Assembly (NCBI GenBank): GCA_964516325.1
Contig: CAZFAP010000063.1
Location: 1 to 23,914 of the forward strand
From: CAZFAP01 sp964516325
Lineage (GTDB): Bacteria; Auribacterota; JABMQX01
Length of the DNA stretch: 23,914 nucleotides
Direction of reading: 5' to 3'
Both the position numbers and the translations under genes were made by a program. The notes under the pieces are model-generated. The model did not search any database, was not told where the DNA came from, and saw nothing but the letters and a program-made list of their open reading frames with translations. Below, one piece after another: positions 1 to 6,980 of the stretch; positions within the stretch are counted from its first letter, which is position 1, and each line of letters starts with the position of its first letter.

Positions 1-168
1 TCCTACCGACGGTGCCCCAGCGCGGGGGATCCCCCGCCTATAACTGAGGCGTTACACCGGGCGGTCATTCTGCTGCGCTGGCGTTGGATGGGGAGTCCAG
101 GTTTTGCTCGCCTCTCGGGTCGCAATGGGGTAACATTCGTGGTCATCGGGAGGAGAGGAGGGTTGCGG
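1..168 (+). other. 5' flank of the HDAC-family gene, with a perfect palindrome
   Basis: I see no gene in this leader. Positions 22-37 form a perfect 16-base palindrome (GCGGGGGATCCCCCGC) that could fold as a 6-bp stem with a GATC loop. No T-run follows, so it is not a standard intrinsic terminator. A purine-rich Shine-Dalgarno tract lies at 148-162, and its GGAGGG (157-162) sits 6 bases before the ATG at 169. No convincing -35/-10 pair was found. An in-frame ATG at 88 exists, but the strong ribosome-binding site favours 169. Confidence 0.4.
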
Positions 169-1239
169 ATGTTCTCGACAGATGCGGGCTTGGGCATAGG
201 TCTTGCGCTGCTGTTCTATCTCGTTCTCCGCGCAGGCGCGGTTGAATCAGGTGAAGAGGGGGCGACAAGGACGGGGCTGGTCTATGACGATATCTTTCTC
301 AAGCACGTGTCGGGGGATGGTCACCCGGAGCGCCCTGAGCGACTGACCGCCATCGTGAGGCACCTGAAAGAGAAGGGAATATACGAGCGACTTCTCTTGA
401 TAAAGCCGAGACCTGCTTCCGTAGATTGGATTTCCACGGTCCATGACAAGAAACACGTTTCCCGCGTGAAAGAGGCTTGCAGAGGGGGAGGCGCGGTATT
501 GGACGGGGGGGATACGGTAGTCTGCGCTGACTCGTATGAAGTGGCGCGGATGGCTGTCGGGGGAGTGCTGGCGGCGGTGGACGCCGTCGTCGCTGGGAAA
601 GTCAGGAACGCTTTTTGCGCGGTTCGTCCCCCGGGGCATCACGCAACGAAAGACCAGGGGATGGGGTTCTGCATCTTCAACAACGTGGCGATCGCGGCGA
701 GATACGTCCAGAAGAAATATGGATTGAAGAAGGTCATGATTGTTGACTGGGACGTTCACCATGGGAACGGGACGCAAGAAGCCTTCTACGAGGACCCGAC
801 GGTGCTCTATTTCGGGACGCACGAGCATCCGCTGTATCCGGGAACCGGAAGCGGGGATGAGACGGGGCAAGGAGAAGGGAAAGGCTTCACGATCAACATG
901 CCCCTTCCGGCGGGGACTACCGACGAGAAGTTCATTCAGGTTTTCGAGCAAGTTCTGAAACCCGCGGCTCTTCGTTTCAAGCCCGATTTTGTTCTGATTT
1001 CGGCTGGGTTCGATGCGCACAAGGATGATCCCCTTGGGCACATGCAGATGACGGAAGAAGGGTTCGCGGAGACAACGTCCATCGTGACGGAAATCGCGGA
1101 CCAATTCTGCGGGGGACGGGTTGTATCGGTGCTGGAGGGCGGATACAACTTGAAGGCACTGGCACAATCGGTTGCGGCGCACATTAGCGTCCTTCAGGGA
1201 AAGAGCATGCCGCAGTCGGCGAACGAGCGGAAGAAGTAG
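169..1239 (+). CDS. Histone deacetylase family protein (AcuC/HDAC-like amidohydrolase), probably exported or membrane-anchored
   Basis: This is a zinc-dependent deacetylase of the arginase/HDAC fold; bacterial members remove acetyl groups from lysines, polyamines or other small amides. Counting from the ATG at 169 (356 aa), the family signatures are in order: HPERPER near residues 52-58, the tandem histidines of RPPGHHA (157-158), the metal ligands D195 and H197 in WDVHHGNG, D282 in SAGFDAH, and the LEGGYN tyrosine (Y326). All expected active-site residues are therefore present. The start is chosen for its strong Shine-Dalgarno. Residues 5-24 form a hydrophobic stretch ending in AGA, which looks like a signal peptide or anchor but lacks the usual N-terminal Lys/Arg. 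Substrate cannot be told from sequence. It is separated from murJ by 501 bases of repeats and is probably transcribed alone. Confidence 0.9.
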   Translation: MFSTDAGLGIGLALLFYLVLRAGAVESGEEGATRTGLVYDDIFLKHVSGDGHPERPERLTAIVRHLKEKGIYERLLLIKPRPASVDWISTVHDKKHVSRVKEACRGGGAVLDGGDTVVCADSYEVARMAVGGVLAAVDAVVAGKVRNAFCAVRPPGHHATKDQGMGFCIFNNVAIAARYVQKKYGLKKVMIVDWDVHHGNGTQEAFYEDPTVLYFGTHEHPLYPGTGSGDETGQGEGKGFTINMPLPAGTTDEKFIQVFEQVLKPAALRFKPDFVLISAGFDAHKDDPLGHMQMTEEGFAETTSIVTEIADQFCGGRVVSVLEGGYNLKALAQSVAAHISVLQGKSMPQSANERKK

Positions 1240-1472
1240 GCTCTGGTTTCTTAGCCCCAAATGAGATTAAGGGCGGTCGCCTGCGGCCAGACAGCGGATA
1301 CTGGTGCAATAAGGGGCGAGGGCTCGGGCGCGGGTGGCGAAGGCGCTTGACAACCCCATCATCCCTGGGGCGGGGATGAAACCGCAGTCGCTCATGGACT
1401 TCGTTCACCCGGGGACCATGAAAATCCAGACTGCGTGGTATGGCCTCCGTTCCGGGCCGTGGAGGGGAAGAT

Positions 1473-1501
1473 GGAACCGCAGACGGACGCAGATAGGTTC
1501 C
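1473..1501. repeat. Inverted repeat GGAACC...GGTTCC
   Basis: GGAACC at 1473-1478 pairs with GGTTCC at 1496-1501 around a core containing CGCAGACGGACGCAGAT. The ACCGCAGA...GACGCAGAT wording resembles the arms of the other CGCAGAG-type repeats in the window, so it may belong to the same broad family. It shares its right end with the next inverted repeat. Confidence 0.45.
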
Positions 1502-1541
1502 ACCGCCCCCAACTGCCGCCTTGGCGGGGCCGGGTGAACCT
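1495..1541. repeat. 47-base imperfect palindrome AGGTTC...GGTGAACCT
   Basis: AGGTTCCACCGCCCC at the left end matches, with small offsets, the reverse complement of the right end (GGGCCGGGTGAACCT). A second, smaller perfect hairpin (CCGCC-TT-GGCGG, 1516-1527) sits inside. It is not followed by a T-run, so a terminator role is not supported. It looks like a REP-type or small mobile palindrome. Confidence 0.45.
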
Positions 1542-1552
1542 GTTTGGAGTGC

Positions 1553-1567
1553 GGCAGCCAAGCTGCC
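1553..1567. repeat. Short hairpin GGCAGC-CAA-GCTGCC
   Basis: A perfect 6-bp stem with a 3-base loop, in the context TTTGGAGTGCGGCAGC. I associate this wording with dispersed palindromic repeats in some candidate-phylum and planctomycete-like genomes (recollection, not verified here). No coding role is apparent. Confidence 0.4.
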
Positions 1568-1645
1568 CAGACTTTACGTGCTTGGCGGCTTTGTGAGAGA
1601 CCTCCTGGGTCGTAGCTGCGTAGCGGCGATTCTCAGTGCAGACCA

Positions 1646-1695
1646 CGCCGAGAACGCAGAGAGGCAAAACCATCTCCTCTGCGCCCTCTGCGGCG
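1646..1695. repeat. CGCAGAG-type palindromic repeat, copy 1
   Basis: Left arm CGCCGAGAACGCAGAGAGG (1646-1664) and right arm CCTCTGCGCCCTCTGCGGCG (1676-1695) are imperfect inverted copies around an 11-base centre. The same arm wording (CGCAGAGAACGC... and CCTCTGCGCCCTCTGC) recurs at 6714-6843 around a different centre, so this is a dispersed family and not a chance hairpin. It lies 45 bases upstream of murJ. Confidence 0.65.
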
Positions 1696-1740
1696 TCGGC
1701 GGTGAGTTGCTCCCGAAGGCGAAGAGTTACAGGAAGAGCT

Positions 1741-3381
1741 ATGAGCCAATTGTTGGGTCGAGTGCTGAAATCAACTGTCGTTGTGTCGGGGATCGTGCTG
1801 CTGTGCAAGGTGCTGGGTCTTCTCGAAAAGGTGATTTTAGGGGCGGTCTTCGGAAGCCGGGAGCAGAAGTACCAGATGGACATCTATCTGGCGACGGTGA
1901 CGGTCGTGGTGATGTTTTACGACATCGTTCGCTACTCTCTCATTCCCGCTCTGCTGCCAGCGCTCTGCGAGGAGCGGGAGAAACACGGGGAGGCGGCAGC
2001 ATGGGAGTTAACCTCGACATTCGTGAACTTGATGGTACCTGTGCTGACGTTGGTAATCATAGTCATCTTGATTTTCCCGAAGGGCTTGGTTGGATTGCTC
2101 TTCCCGGAATTGTCAGGGGGATACGCCGATCCTGCAACGAAGATGCGGTTGGCTACTGATCTTCTGAGGATAACGCTCGCGGGAGGAGTGTTTCTCGTCG
2201 CAGGCGGAATCGCGTGCGGGGTGCTGAACTCCTACAACCGGTTTGCGGCTGCCGCGCTGGGCGATTTGACATTCAAAGCCGTGGGAATGATTCCTCTGGT
2301 GGTTTTGGCGCTTTTTATCTATGGGGGACATGCTGATTTCATGGGCTCGTCGGGAATCAAGCTGGTCTCTGCGGGGGTGATGCTCGGGTGCGTGGGGCTT
2401 TTAGCGGTGCAGCTCGTTGCCCTGGGAAAGAAGCTGCGGCTGTTTCGGCTGAGGTTCAGGATCAGGACTGCGACGGCAAGAAGGGTGTTACGCTCAGCCG
2501 GTCCTCTCTTCGTGTTTGCGGTCCTCTACTTCGGACGGAGGATCATTGACATACAGTTTGCTTTTGGGATGACAGAAGGAGCTTACTCTGGGCTTGATTT
2601 CTCGTACAGGATCATAGAGCTTCCGTTTCGATTGATTGTGGAGCCAATGGGGTACGTGGTGTTTCCTTTTCTGGCGGTTCTGGCGACAAAGCGAGCAGGA
2701 AAGGTACAGGCGAAGGGAGATGAAGAGGAGCTCGTGGAGGTGCTGATGGCGTCGCTACGGGGACTTTTGCTGATCCTTCTGCCGCTGAGCATTGGATTGT
2801 TCCTTCTTCGGCGACCGGCGGTAATAGCCCTATTTCAGTATGGTCGCTTCGAGAACGTGGAGCTGACGGTGGCGCCTCTGATGTGGTACGCGCTGGGGAT
2901 TGTGGCGATCGGGATGGATGTGATTTTAACGAGGGCGTATTTCGCGATGAAGGATATTCTGACGCCCGTTGGGCTGGAGGTTCTTGCGTTCGTCGGGAAC
3001 CTCGCGCTGATTCTCGCGCTGAAGGGGAAAATGGAAAGCGCGGGGATTGCGCTGGCGTTCACGCTGACGAGAACAGTTAAAGCGGCAGTCTTGTTTGCTC
3101 TCCTCAAACACGGATTAGGAACCATACAGGGACGGGAGAACGCTTTGTTCCTGGCGAAGGTTGCAGCGGCGGCGATAGGAATGGGGATCGCGGTCTATTG
3201 GACGAGGGAATTTCTCGGAAGCCAGCTTGACGCCGAAAGCAAGGTCGGTCGGTTTGGGATGCTCCTGGGACCGGCGGCGGTGGGGGGAATAGTCTATGTG
3301 GCCTCGCTCTTTGTCATGGGGGCCAAGGAAATACGGAGTCTTCTCGCCATTCGAGGGAAAGCACCGGGAGGGCACCCATAG
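1741..3381 (+). CDS. murJ: MurJ-family lipid II flippase (MOP exporter superfamily)
   Basis: A 546-residue polytopic membrane protein of MurJ length, with many hydrophobic segments from residue 11 to about 535. MurJ flips undecaprenyl-linked peptidoglycan precursor across the inner membrane. The N-terminus (SGIVLLCKVLGLLEKVILG) aligns with the MurJ start, and the YQMDIYLA segment matches the usual ATDAFFVA region. Some charged residues differ from the E. coli pattern: the R-D pair following the LG motif is E29-K30 here. Another MOP flippase is thus possible, though the neighbouring RodZ-like gene supports a cell-wall role. The ATG at 1741 has CAGGAAGAG just upstream; longer in-frame starts would run through the repeat at 1646-1695 and are unlikely. 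A 77-base gap precedes the next gene. Confidence 0.82.
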   Translation: MSQLLGRVLKSTVVVSGIVLLCKVLGLLEKVILGAVFGSREQKYQMDIYLATVTVVVMFYDIVRYSLIPALLPALCEEREKHGEAAAWELTSTFVNLMVPVLTLVIIVILIFPKGLVGLLFPELSGGYADPATKMRLATDLLRITLAGGVFLVAGGIACGVLNSYNRFAAAALGDLTFKAVGMIPLVVLALFIYGGHADFMGSSGIKLVSAGVMLGCVGLLAVQLVALGKKLRLFRLRFRIRTATARRVLRSAGPLFVFAVLYFGRRIIDIQFAFGMTEGAYSGLDFSYRIIELPFRLIVEPMGYVVFPFLAVLATKRAGKVQAKGDEEELVEVLMASLRGLLLILLPLSIGLFLLRRPAVIALFQYGRFENVELTVAPLMWYALGIVAIGMDVILTRAYFAMKDILTPVGLEVLAFVGNLALILALKGKMESAGIALAFTLTRTVKAAVLFALLKHGLGTIQGRENALFLAKVAAAAIGMGIAVYWTREFLGSQLDAESKVGRFGMLLGPAAVGGIVYVASLFVMGAKEIRSLLAIRGKAPGGHP

Positions 3382-3412
3382 GACGGCTATGCGGACGGGG
3401 CTGCGGTCCGTG

Positions 3413-3444
3413 TTGACAGCATGGGGCCATGGCATCAATATAGG
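3413..3444 (+). promoter_or_regulatory. Possible sigma-70 promoter ahead of the RodZ-like gene
   Basis: A perfect TTGACA at 3413-3418 lies in the murJ/RodZ-like gap. Candidate -10 elements are CAATAT (3436-3441, 17-base spacer, weak) or TATAGG (3439-3444, 20-base spacer). If used, transcription would begin near 3448-3451. That would remove the ribosome-binding site of the 3459 start and favour initiation at 3525 or 3534. The call rests mainly on the -35. Confidence 0.3.
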
Positions 3445-3458
3445 AAGGCGTCGGGTAG

Positions 3459-4208
3459 ATGCCGACGGCCACAGTCATTGAGCAAGTGAATCGCTGTCAG
3501 TTCGTCAGTACCGCACATAGTTGGATGCATCGCATGGAAGAAATTGAGTCGCTTGGAGAGTTCTTCCGGGAGCTCAGGGAGAAGAGGAATTGCTCTCTGG
3601 AGGAGGCGGCCAAAGCCACGAGGATCAAGCCGGAGAACCTCGCCGCAATAGAATCCGACCAGATCACGAAGTCCGTGCCGATTGTCTATGCGACGAGCTT
3701 TGTGAAGGCTTACGCGGATTTTCTGGGGGCGGACGGCGCGACGGTAGCGGAGAGATTCCGGAGACTGCATGCGGAGGCGTTTTCGCGGTCACAGAGCTTG
3801 CCAACGAGCGCCATGGTTACGAGGCCGAAGATACATCTCTCGAGGCTTTTTTCGCGCCGCGTGTTGGCGGTTCTCTCAGTAATTGCAGCGGCGGTCGCAG
3901 TCTATTCCTTGCACAGTCTGCTCTCCAAGCCGTGCAAGGTGACCGTTGTGGCGACAGGACACCTGCCGATCAAGGTTTATCGCGACGGGAGGTTTGTGCT
4001 TGGGACGATTATTGGTCCCGGTGAGACCGAGAGCTGGAGCGCGAAGACGAGCGTCGAGTTGAAAATCACGAAAGCGGAGAACGCGAAGGTGATTTACAGA
4101 GGGCGAGAGGCCGGCTTGCCCAAAAAGGGAGCGGTGTCCATCTTCATTGACCGTCGAGGGATAAGGACAACACAGGCTCCCCAATCGAGATCGCCCGTCC
4201 AGGAATGA
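3459..4208 (+). CDS. RodZ-like HTH transmembrane protein
   Basis: It contains an N-terminal helix-turn-helix of the HTH_25/RodZ type (about residues 32-90, beginning SLGEFFRELREKRNCSLEEA), a linker, one membrane segment (about 135-152, VLAVLSVIAAAVAVYSL) and a C-terminal beta-rich domain resembling the RodZ C-terminal domain (about 160-232, with GPGETESWSA). RodZ links the MreB cytoskeleton to the wall-synthesis machinery, which fits its place beside murJ. The start is uncertain. ATG 3459 has AGGAAGG at 3442-3448, but family similarity begins only near residue 30, so ATG 3525 or 3534 is equally plausible. The stop is one base before rimO. Without mreB nearby I leave the symbol blank. Confidence 0.78.
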   Translation: MPTATVIEQVNRCQFVSTAHSWMHRMEEIESLGEFFRELREKRNCSLEEAAKATRIKPENLAAIESDQITKSVPIVYATSFVKAYADFLGADGATVAERFRRLHAEAFSRSQSLPTSAMVTRPKIHLSRLFSRRVLAVLSVIAAAVAVYSLHSLLSKPCKVTVVATGHLPIKVYRDGRFVLGTIIGPGETESWSAKTSVELKITKAENAKVIYRGREAGLPKKGAVSIFIDRRGIRTTQAPQSRSPVQE

Positions 4209-4209
4209 C

Positions 4210-5547
4210 ATGACGAAAGTTGCCCTGACAAGTCTGGGATGCGCGAGGAACCTGGTTGATTCCGAAATCATCTTAGGTTCGCTCAGGCGGAAGAACGTGA
4301 CGGTCTGTGAGGACGTGAACGGGGTGGACGCGGTCATCATCAACACGTGCGGGTTCATCCGGGAATCGGTCGAGGAAACCATTGACGCGATTGTCCAATT
4401 CTGCGACCTGAAGAAAAGCGGGCGGCTGAAGAAAGTGATAGCCGTCGGGTGCCTGGTCCAGAGATACAAGGAGGAACTCGTTCGGGAACTGCCGGAGGTG
4501 GATGGGTTCGTCGGGGTGAACGCCTTACCGAAAATAGGGAGCGTACTGGATGAGGTGCTCGCCGGGAAAAAAGTCGTGGAACTATCTGGGAAGCCTCACG
4601 TCCAAGACCATGCTTCTCGCGTGGCTCTGACGCCCCGACATTTCCGATACGTGAAAATCTGCGAAGGGTGCAATCACGGATGCACGTTCTGCGCAATACC
4701 GGGAATCAAGGGCAAGCTGCGCAGCCGCTCGATGCGCTCGATCCTTAGCGAAGCTCGCGGGCTGGTGAGAGAGGGGGCGAAGGAAATCGTGCTGATCGGA
4801 CAGGACACGGCGGAGTACGGATTGGACCGGGAAGAGTTGCGGGCGCTTCCAGAACTCCTGCGGCAGATATGTCGCATTGACGGCGATTTCTGGGTGAGGC
4901 TCTTGTATTCGTGCCCAACGCATTTCAGCGACGACTTAATCGAAGTCGTCGCCGCAGAGAAAAGGATTTGCCGGTACGTGGACTTGCCGGTGCAGCACAT
5001 TGACGCGGGAATATTGAAGGCGATGGGGCGACGGGAAAACCCCGAGGATATATTGCTCCTCATCAGCAAGCTGCGAGAGGCGATTCGGGACGTGAGCATG
5101 CGGACCTCCGTTATTGTGGGATTCCCGGGGGAAGGTGATAAAGAATTTCAGCGGCTGCTTGACTTTGTGAAGGAGACAAAGTTTGAGCGGCTGGGGGCGT
5201 TCGAGTTTTCGCCCGAGGAAGGGACGCCTGCGGCGGCGATGCCCGAACAGGTCCCCGACGAGGTGAAGCACGAGCGGTTTGACCGGTTGATGCGTCTCCA
5301 GCAGGAAATCTCAGCGGAAAACAATAGGAAACTCGTCGGGAAAAGGGAGCGAATAATCATTGACGAATGGAGCGAGCATGCGGATTATCGTTGCGTGGGC
5401 CGGACGCAAGGAGACGCTCCCGAAGTGGATGGATGCGTCTATGTCCGGGGAGAAACTTCTCGCCCCGGAGAATTTGCGACGGTTGAGTTCACGGGATGCC
5501 TGGAGTACGACCTGATAGCGAGGCAGATTGATGAATCTACCGAATAG
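4210..5547 (+). CDS. rimO: Ribosomal protein S12 methylthiotransferase RimO
   Basis: This radical-SAM enzyme adds a methylthio group to the conserved aspartate of ribosomal protein S12. The 445-residue length is typical. The N-terminal UPF0004 domain carries its three cluster cysteines (C11 in TSLGCARN, C47 in NTCGF, C81 in VGCLVQ). The radical-SAM motif CNHGCTFC gives C154, C158 and C161. A TRAM domain fills the C-terminus (about 375-440). SLGCARNLVDSE at the N-terminus separates RimO from the tRNA enzyme MiaB. The ATG follows the previous stop by one base, with CCAGGAA as its ribosome-binding site, so translation is probably coupled. It overlaps pgsA by 17 bases. Confidence 0.96.
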   Translation: MTKVALTSLGCARNLVDSEIILGSLRRKNVTVCEDVNGVDAVIINTCGFIRESVEETIDAIVQFCDLKKSGRLKKVIAVGCLVQRYKEELVRELPEVDGFVGVNALPKIGSVLDEVLAGKKVVELSGKPHVQDHASRVALTPRHFRYVKICEGCNHGCTFCAIPGIKGKLRSRSMRSILSEARGLVREGAKEIVLIGQDTAEYGLDREELRALPELLRQICRIDGDFWVRLLYSCPTHFSDDLIEVVAAEKRICRYVDLPVQHIDAGILKAMGRRENPEDILLLISKLREAIRDVSMRTSVIVGFPGEGDKEFQRLLDFVKETKFERLGAFEFSPEEGTPAAAMPEQVPDEVKHERFDRLMRLQQEISAENNRKLVGKRERIIIDEWSEHADYRCVGRTQGDAPEVDGCVYVRGETSRPGEFATVEFTGCLEYDLIARQIDESTE

Positions 5548-6112
5548 GCTGACGGCGATCCGGCTCGTGATGGCGTTTGCGTTTCTGGCGGCGCTGCTGT
5601 CCGGGATTCCGTACGGCAAGACGATCGCCTTTGTCCTTTTCACGGTGGCAGGCGTGACGGATGCGCTGGACGGTTACTACGCCAGGAAGTACAACTTGTT
5701 CACCGACTTCGGGAAACTCATGGACCCCCTCGCAGACAAGATTCTGATTTCGGCGGCTTTCATATCGTTTGTGCAATTGCCGGAGACGAAGCTTCCCGCC
5801 TGGATAGCGATCGTGGTGGTGGCCAGGGAATTCGCGGTGACGGGACTACGGCTGCTCGCGGCGTCGAAAGGGACGCTGATCGGCGCAAACAAATGGGGCA
5901 GGAACAAGATGATAACCCAGGCCGTCACCGCGGGAATCGTGCTGCTGTTCTTGAGCCTGAACGAGCTTTTCCCGTCGGCGATGGAGGAGGTCATGAAGAC
6001 GCCCTTTTCCATCACGCTGCATGTGCTGATGTATTTCACGGTGGCGCTGACCGCGGGCACCGGCATCTGGTTTCTGTTCAGGAATAAGGAGCTGATCCGG
6101 AGTGGGCTTTGA
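5531..6112 (+). CDS. pgsA: CDP-diacylglycerol--glycerol-3-phosphate 3-phosphatidyltransferase
   Basis: It makes phosphatidylglycerophosphate from CDP-diacylglycerol and glycerol-3-phosphate at the inner membrane. The 193-residue protein has the complete CDP-alcohol phosphatidyltransferase motif D-x2-DG-x2-AR-x8-G-x3-D-x3-D: D44, D47-G48, A51-R52, G61, D65 and D69. Several membrane segments follow. The ATG at 5531 has GAGG (5520-5523) seven bases upstream; a TTG one codon earlier is less likely. It starts inside the end of rimO and overlaps pgpA by 11 bases, so the three are almost certainly co-translated. The next gene encodes the phosphatase for its product. Confidence 0.95.
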   Translation: MNLPNRLTAIRLVMAFAFLAALLSGIPYGKTIAFVLFTVAGVTDALDGYYARKYNLFTDFGKLMDPLADKILISAAFISFVQLPETKLPAWIAIVVVAREFAVTGLRLLAASKGTLIGANKWGRNKMITQAVTAGIVLLFLSLNELFPSAMEEVMKTPFSITLHVLMYFTVALTAGTGIWFLFRNKELIRSGL

Positions 6113-6680
6113 CGACGAGGGAGAGTGCGGCTTGGTTCATGGCGAGGAGAGAAAGGGGTCGAGCGGACAGACCGGGCCTGCGGCGATTCTATCTCAGGAC
6201 GCAAACGGGTTGCGCGGTCGAAGATTTCAGCTGGCGATTTTGATTGCGACGGGATTTGGAGTCGGGTACAGCCCCTTAGCTCCGGGGACTCTGGGGGCGG
6301 GGATTGGAGTGGGGATTTACTATCTTCTGGTCCCTCTCGGGGGACTCAACGTAACGGTGCCGCTTGCCTCCGTCGCTCTTTTCTTCGCGGGCGTATATTT
6401 ATCCAGTATCGGCGAGGGGCACTTTCAGCGGAAAGACTCGTCGAGAATCGTAATTGACGAGATTGCCAGCTTCCCACTGACGATGCTCTTCATCTCCCCT
6501 TCGCCGCTCAGGGTTGCCGTCGCCTTCGCCCTGAACCGCGCTGCGGACATAGCAAAGCCTTTTCCTGCTTGGCAAATTCAGAGGCTCAAGGGCGGCTGGG
6601 GCGTAATGCTCGACGACGTCGTGGCGGCGGTCTATGCGAATCTGCTGCTCAGGCTCCTGATTCTGTTGGCGAAAATTTGA
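6102..6680 (+). CDS. pgpA: Phosphatidylglycerophosphatase A
   Basis: It removes the phosphate from phosphatidylglycerophosphate, completing phosphatidylglycerol synthesis after pgsA. Family motifs are all visible: GFGVGYSPLAPGTLG (51-65), KDSSRIVIDE (111-120) and KPFPAWQ...GGWGVMLDD (152-172). The GTG start at 6102 lies inside pgsA and has AAGGAG (6087-6092) nine bases upstream, which supports it. The first 40 or so residues form an unusual hydrophilic extension before the conserved core. The gene ends the + strand run; a weak CGGGG-CGCGA-CCCCG hairpin (6682-6696) follows without a T-run. Confidence 0.93.
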   Translation: MGFDDEGECGLVHGEERKGSSGQTGPAAILSQDANGLRGRRFQLAILIATGFGVGYSPLAPGTLGAGIGVGIYYLLVPLGGLNVTVPLASVALFFAGVYLSSIGEGHFQRKDSSRIVIDEIASFPLTMLFISPSPLRVAVAFALNRAADIAKPFPAWQIQRLKGGWGVMLDDVVAAVYANLLLRLLILLAKI

Positions 6681-6978
6681 ACGGGGCGCGACCCCGGACA
6701 AAGCGTGCCTCACCGCAGAGAACGCTGAGACCGCAGAAAGGGCGTGGCATGGGCATCTTGCCCATGATTCCCACGGGTCCCCCGCCGAGGGCGGGGCGGG
6801 ACGCCACACAGACGCATCCTCTGCGCCCTCTGCATTCTCTGCGATAAGCCCCCCGAGAGTGAGGGATTACACGAATAGCACGTCTCCAGCCATCGGGGTA
6901 GAAGGCGTAACCGAGCAACGAGGCTCCGAGACAGGAAAGCGTGTTGTTCTGTGGCGGGTTTTCGAGCCGGGGCCCGGC
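6681..6978. other. Convergent intergenic region between pgpA and hdrA2
   Basis: This 298-base gap separates the + strand housekeeping run from the - strand redox operon. It holds the nested repeat at 6714-6843 and, at its right end, the hairpin at 6964-6980. No gene is supported; the short frames crossing it follow the repeat. The 6847-6960 part shows no feature I can name. Confidence 0.5.
6714..6843. repeat. Nested palindromic repeat: CGCAGAG-type arms (copy 2) around a second palindrome
   Basis: The outer arms are CGCAGAGAACGCTGAG (from 6714) and CTCTGCATTCTCTGCG (ending 6843), matching the repeat at 1646-1695. Between them, 6744-6807 is bounded by GTGGC/GCCAC. It holds CATGGGCATCTTGCCCATG (6748-6766), a near-perfect hairpin, followed by a second GC-rich hairpin (GTCCCCCGCC...GGGCGGGGCGGGAC). 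In copy 1 the arms enclose only about 11 bases, so the inner piece looks like a different repeat inserted into the first (inference). Confidence 0.65.
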
Positions 6979-6980
6979 TC
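6964..6980 (-). terminator. GC hairpin at the end of the redox operon (possible terminator or 3'-end stabiliser)
   Basis: GAGCCGG-GGC-CCGGCTC is a perfect 7-bp stem with a 3-base loop, overlapping the hdrA2 stop codon by two bases. On the - strand the next bases are GAAAACCC, not a T-run, so it does not meet the criteria for a classical intrinsic terminator. It may act as a 3' stabilising hairpin, or with another termination mechanism. Confidence 0.35.

Larger units (their letters stand above)
1240..1740. other. 501-base intergenic region filled with short palindromic repeats
   Basis: I see no credible gene here; open frames lack family similarity and would overlap the hairpins. The stretch holds at least four different inverted repeats (1473-1501, 1495-1541, 1553-1567, 1646-1695), listed separately. 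A TTGACA-like hexamer occurs near 1349 in CGCTTGACAACC, but no convincing -10 is at the right distance. The last 15 bases before murJ carry its ribosome-binding site (CAGGAAGAG). Such clustering of unrelated palindromes suggests an insertion-tolerant spacer where small non-autonomous repeats accumulate (inference). Confidence 0.5.

Noticed and set aside
22..37. Palindrome as an intrinsic terminator of an upstream gene
   Set aside because: There is no T-run on either strand after the stem.
247..1260. Long open frame opposite the HDAC-family gene
   Set aside because: It is the antisense of a gene with clear catalytic motifs and shows no domain of its own.
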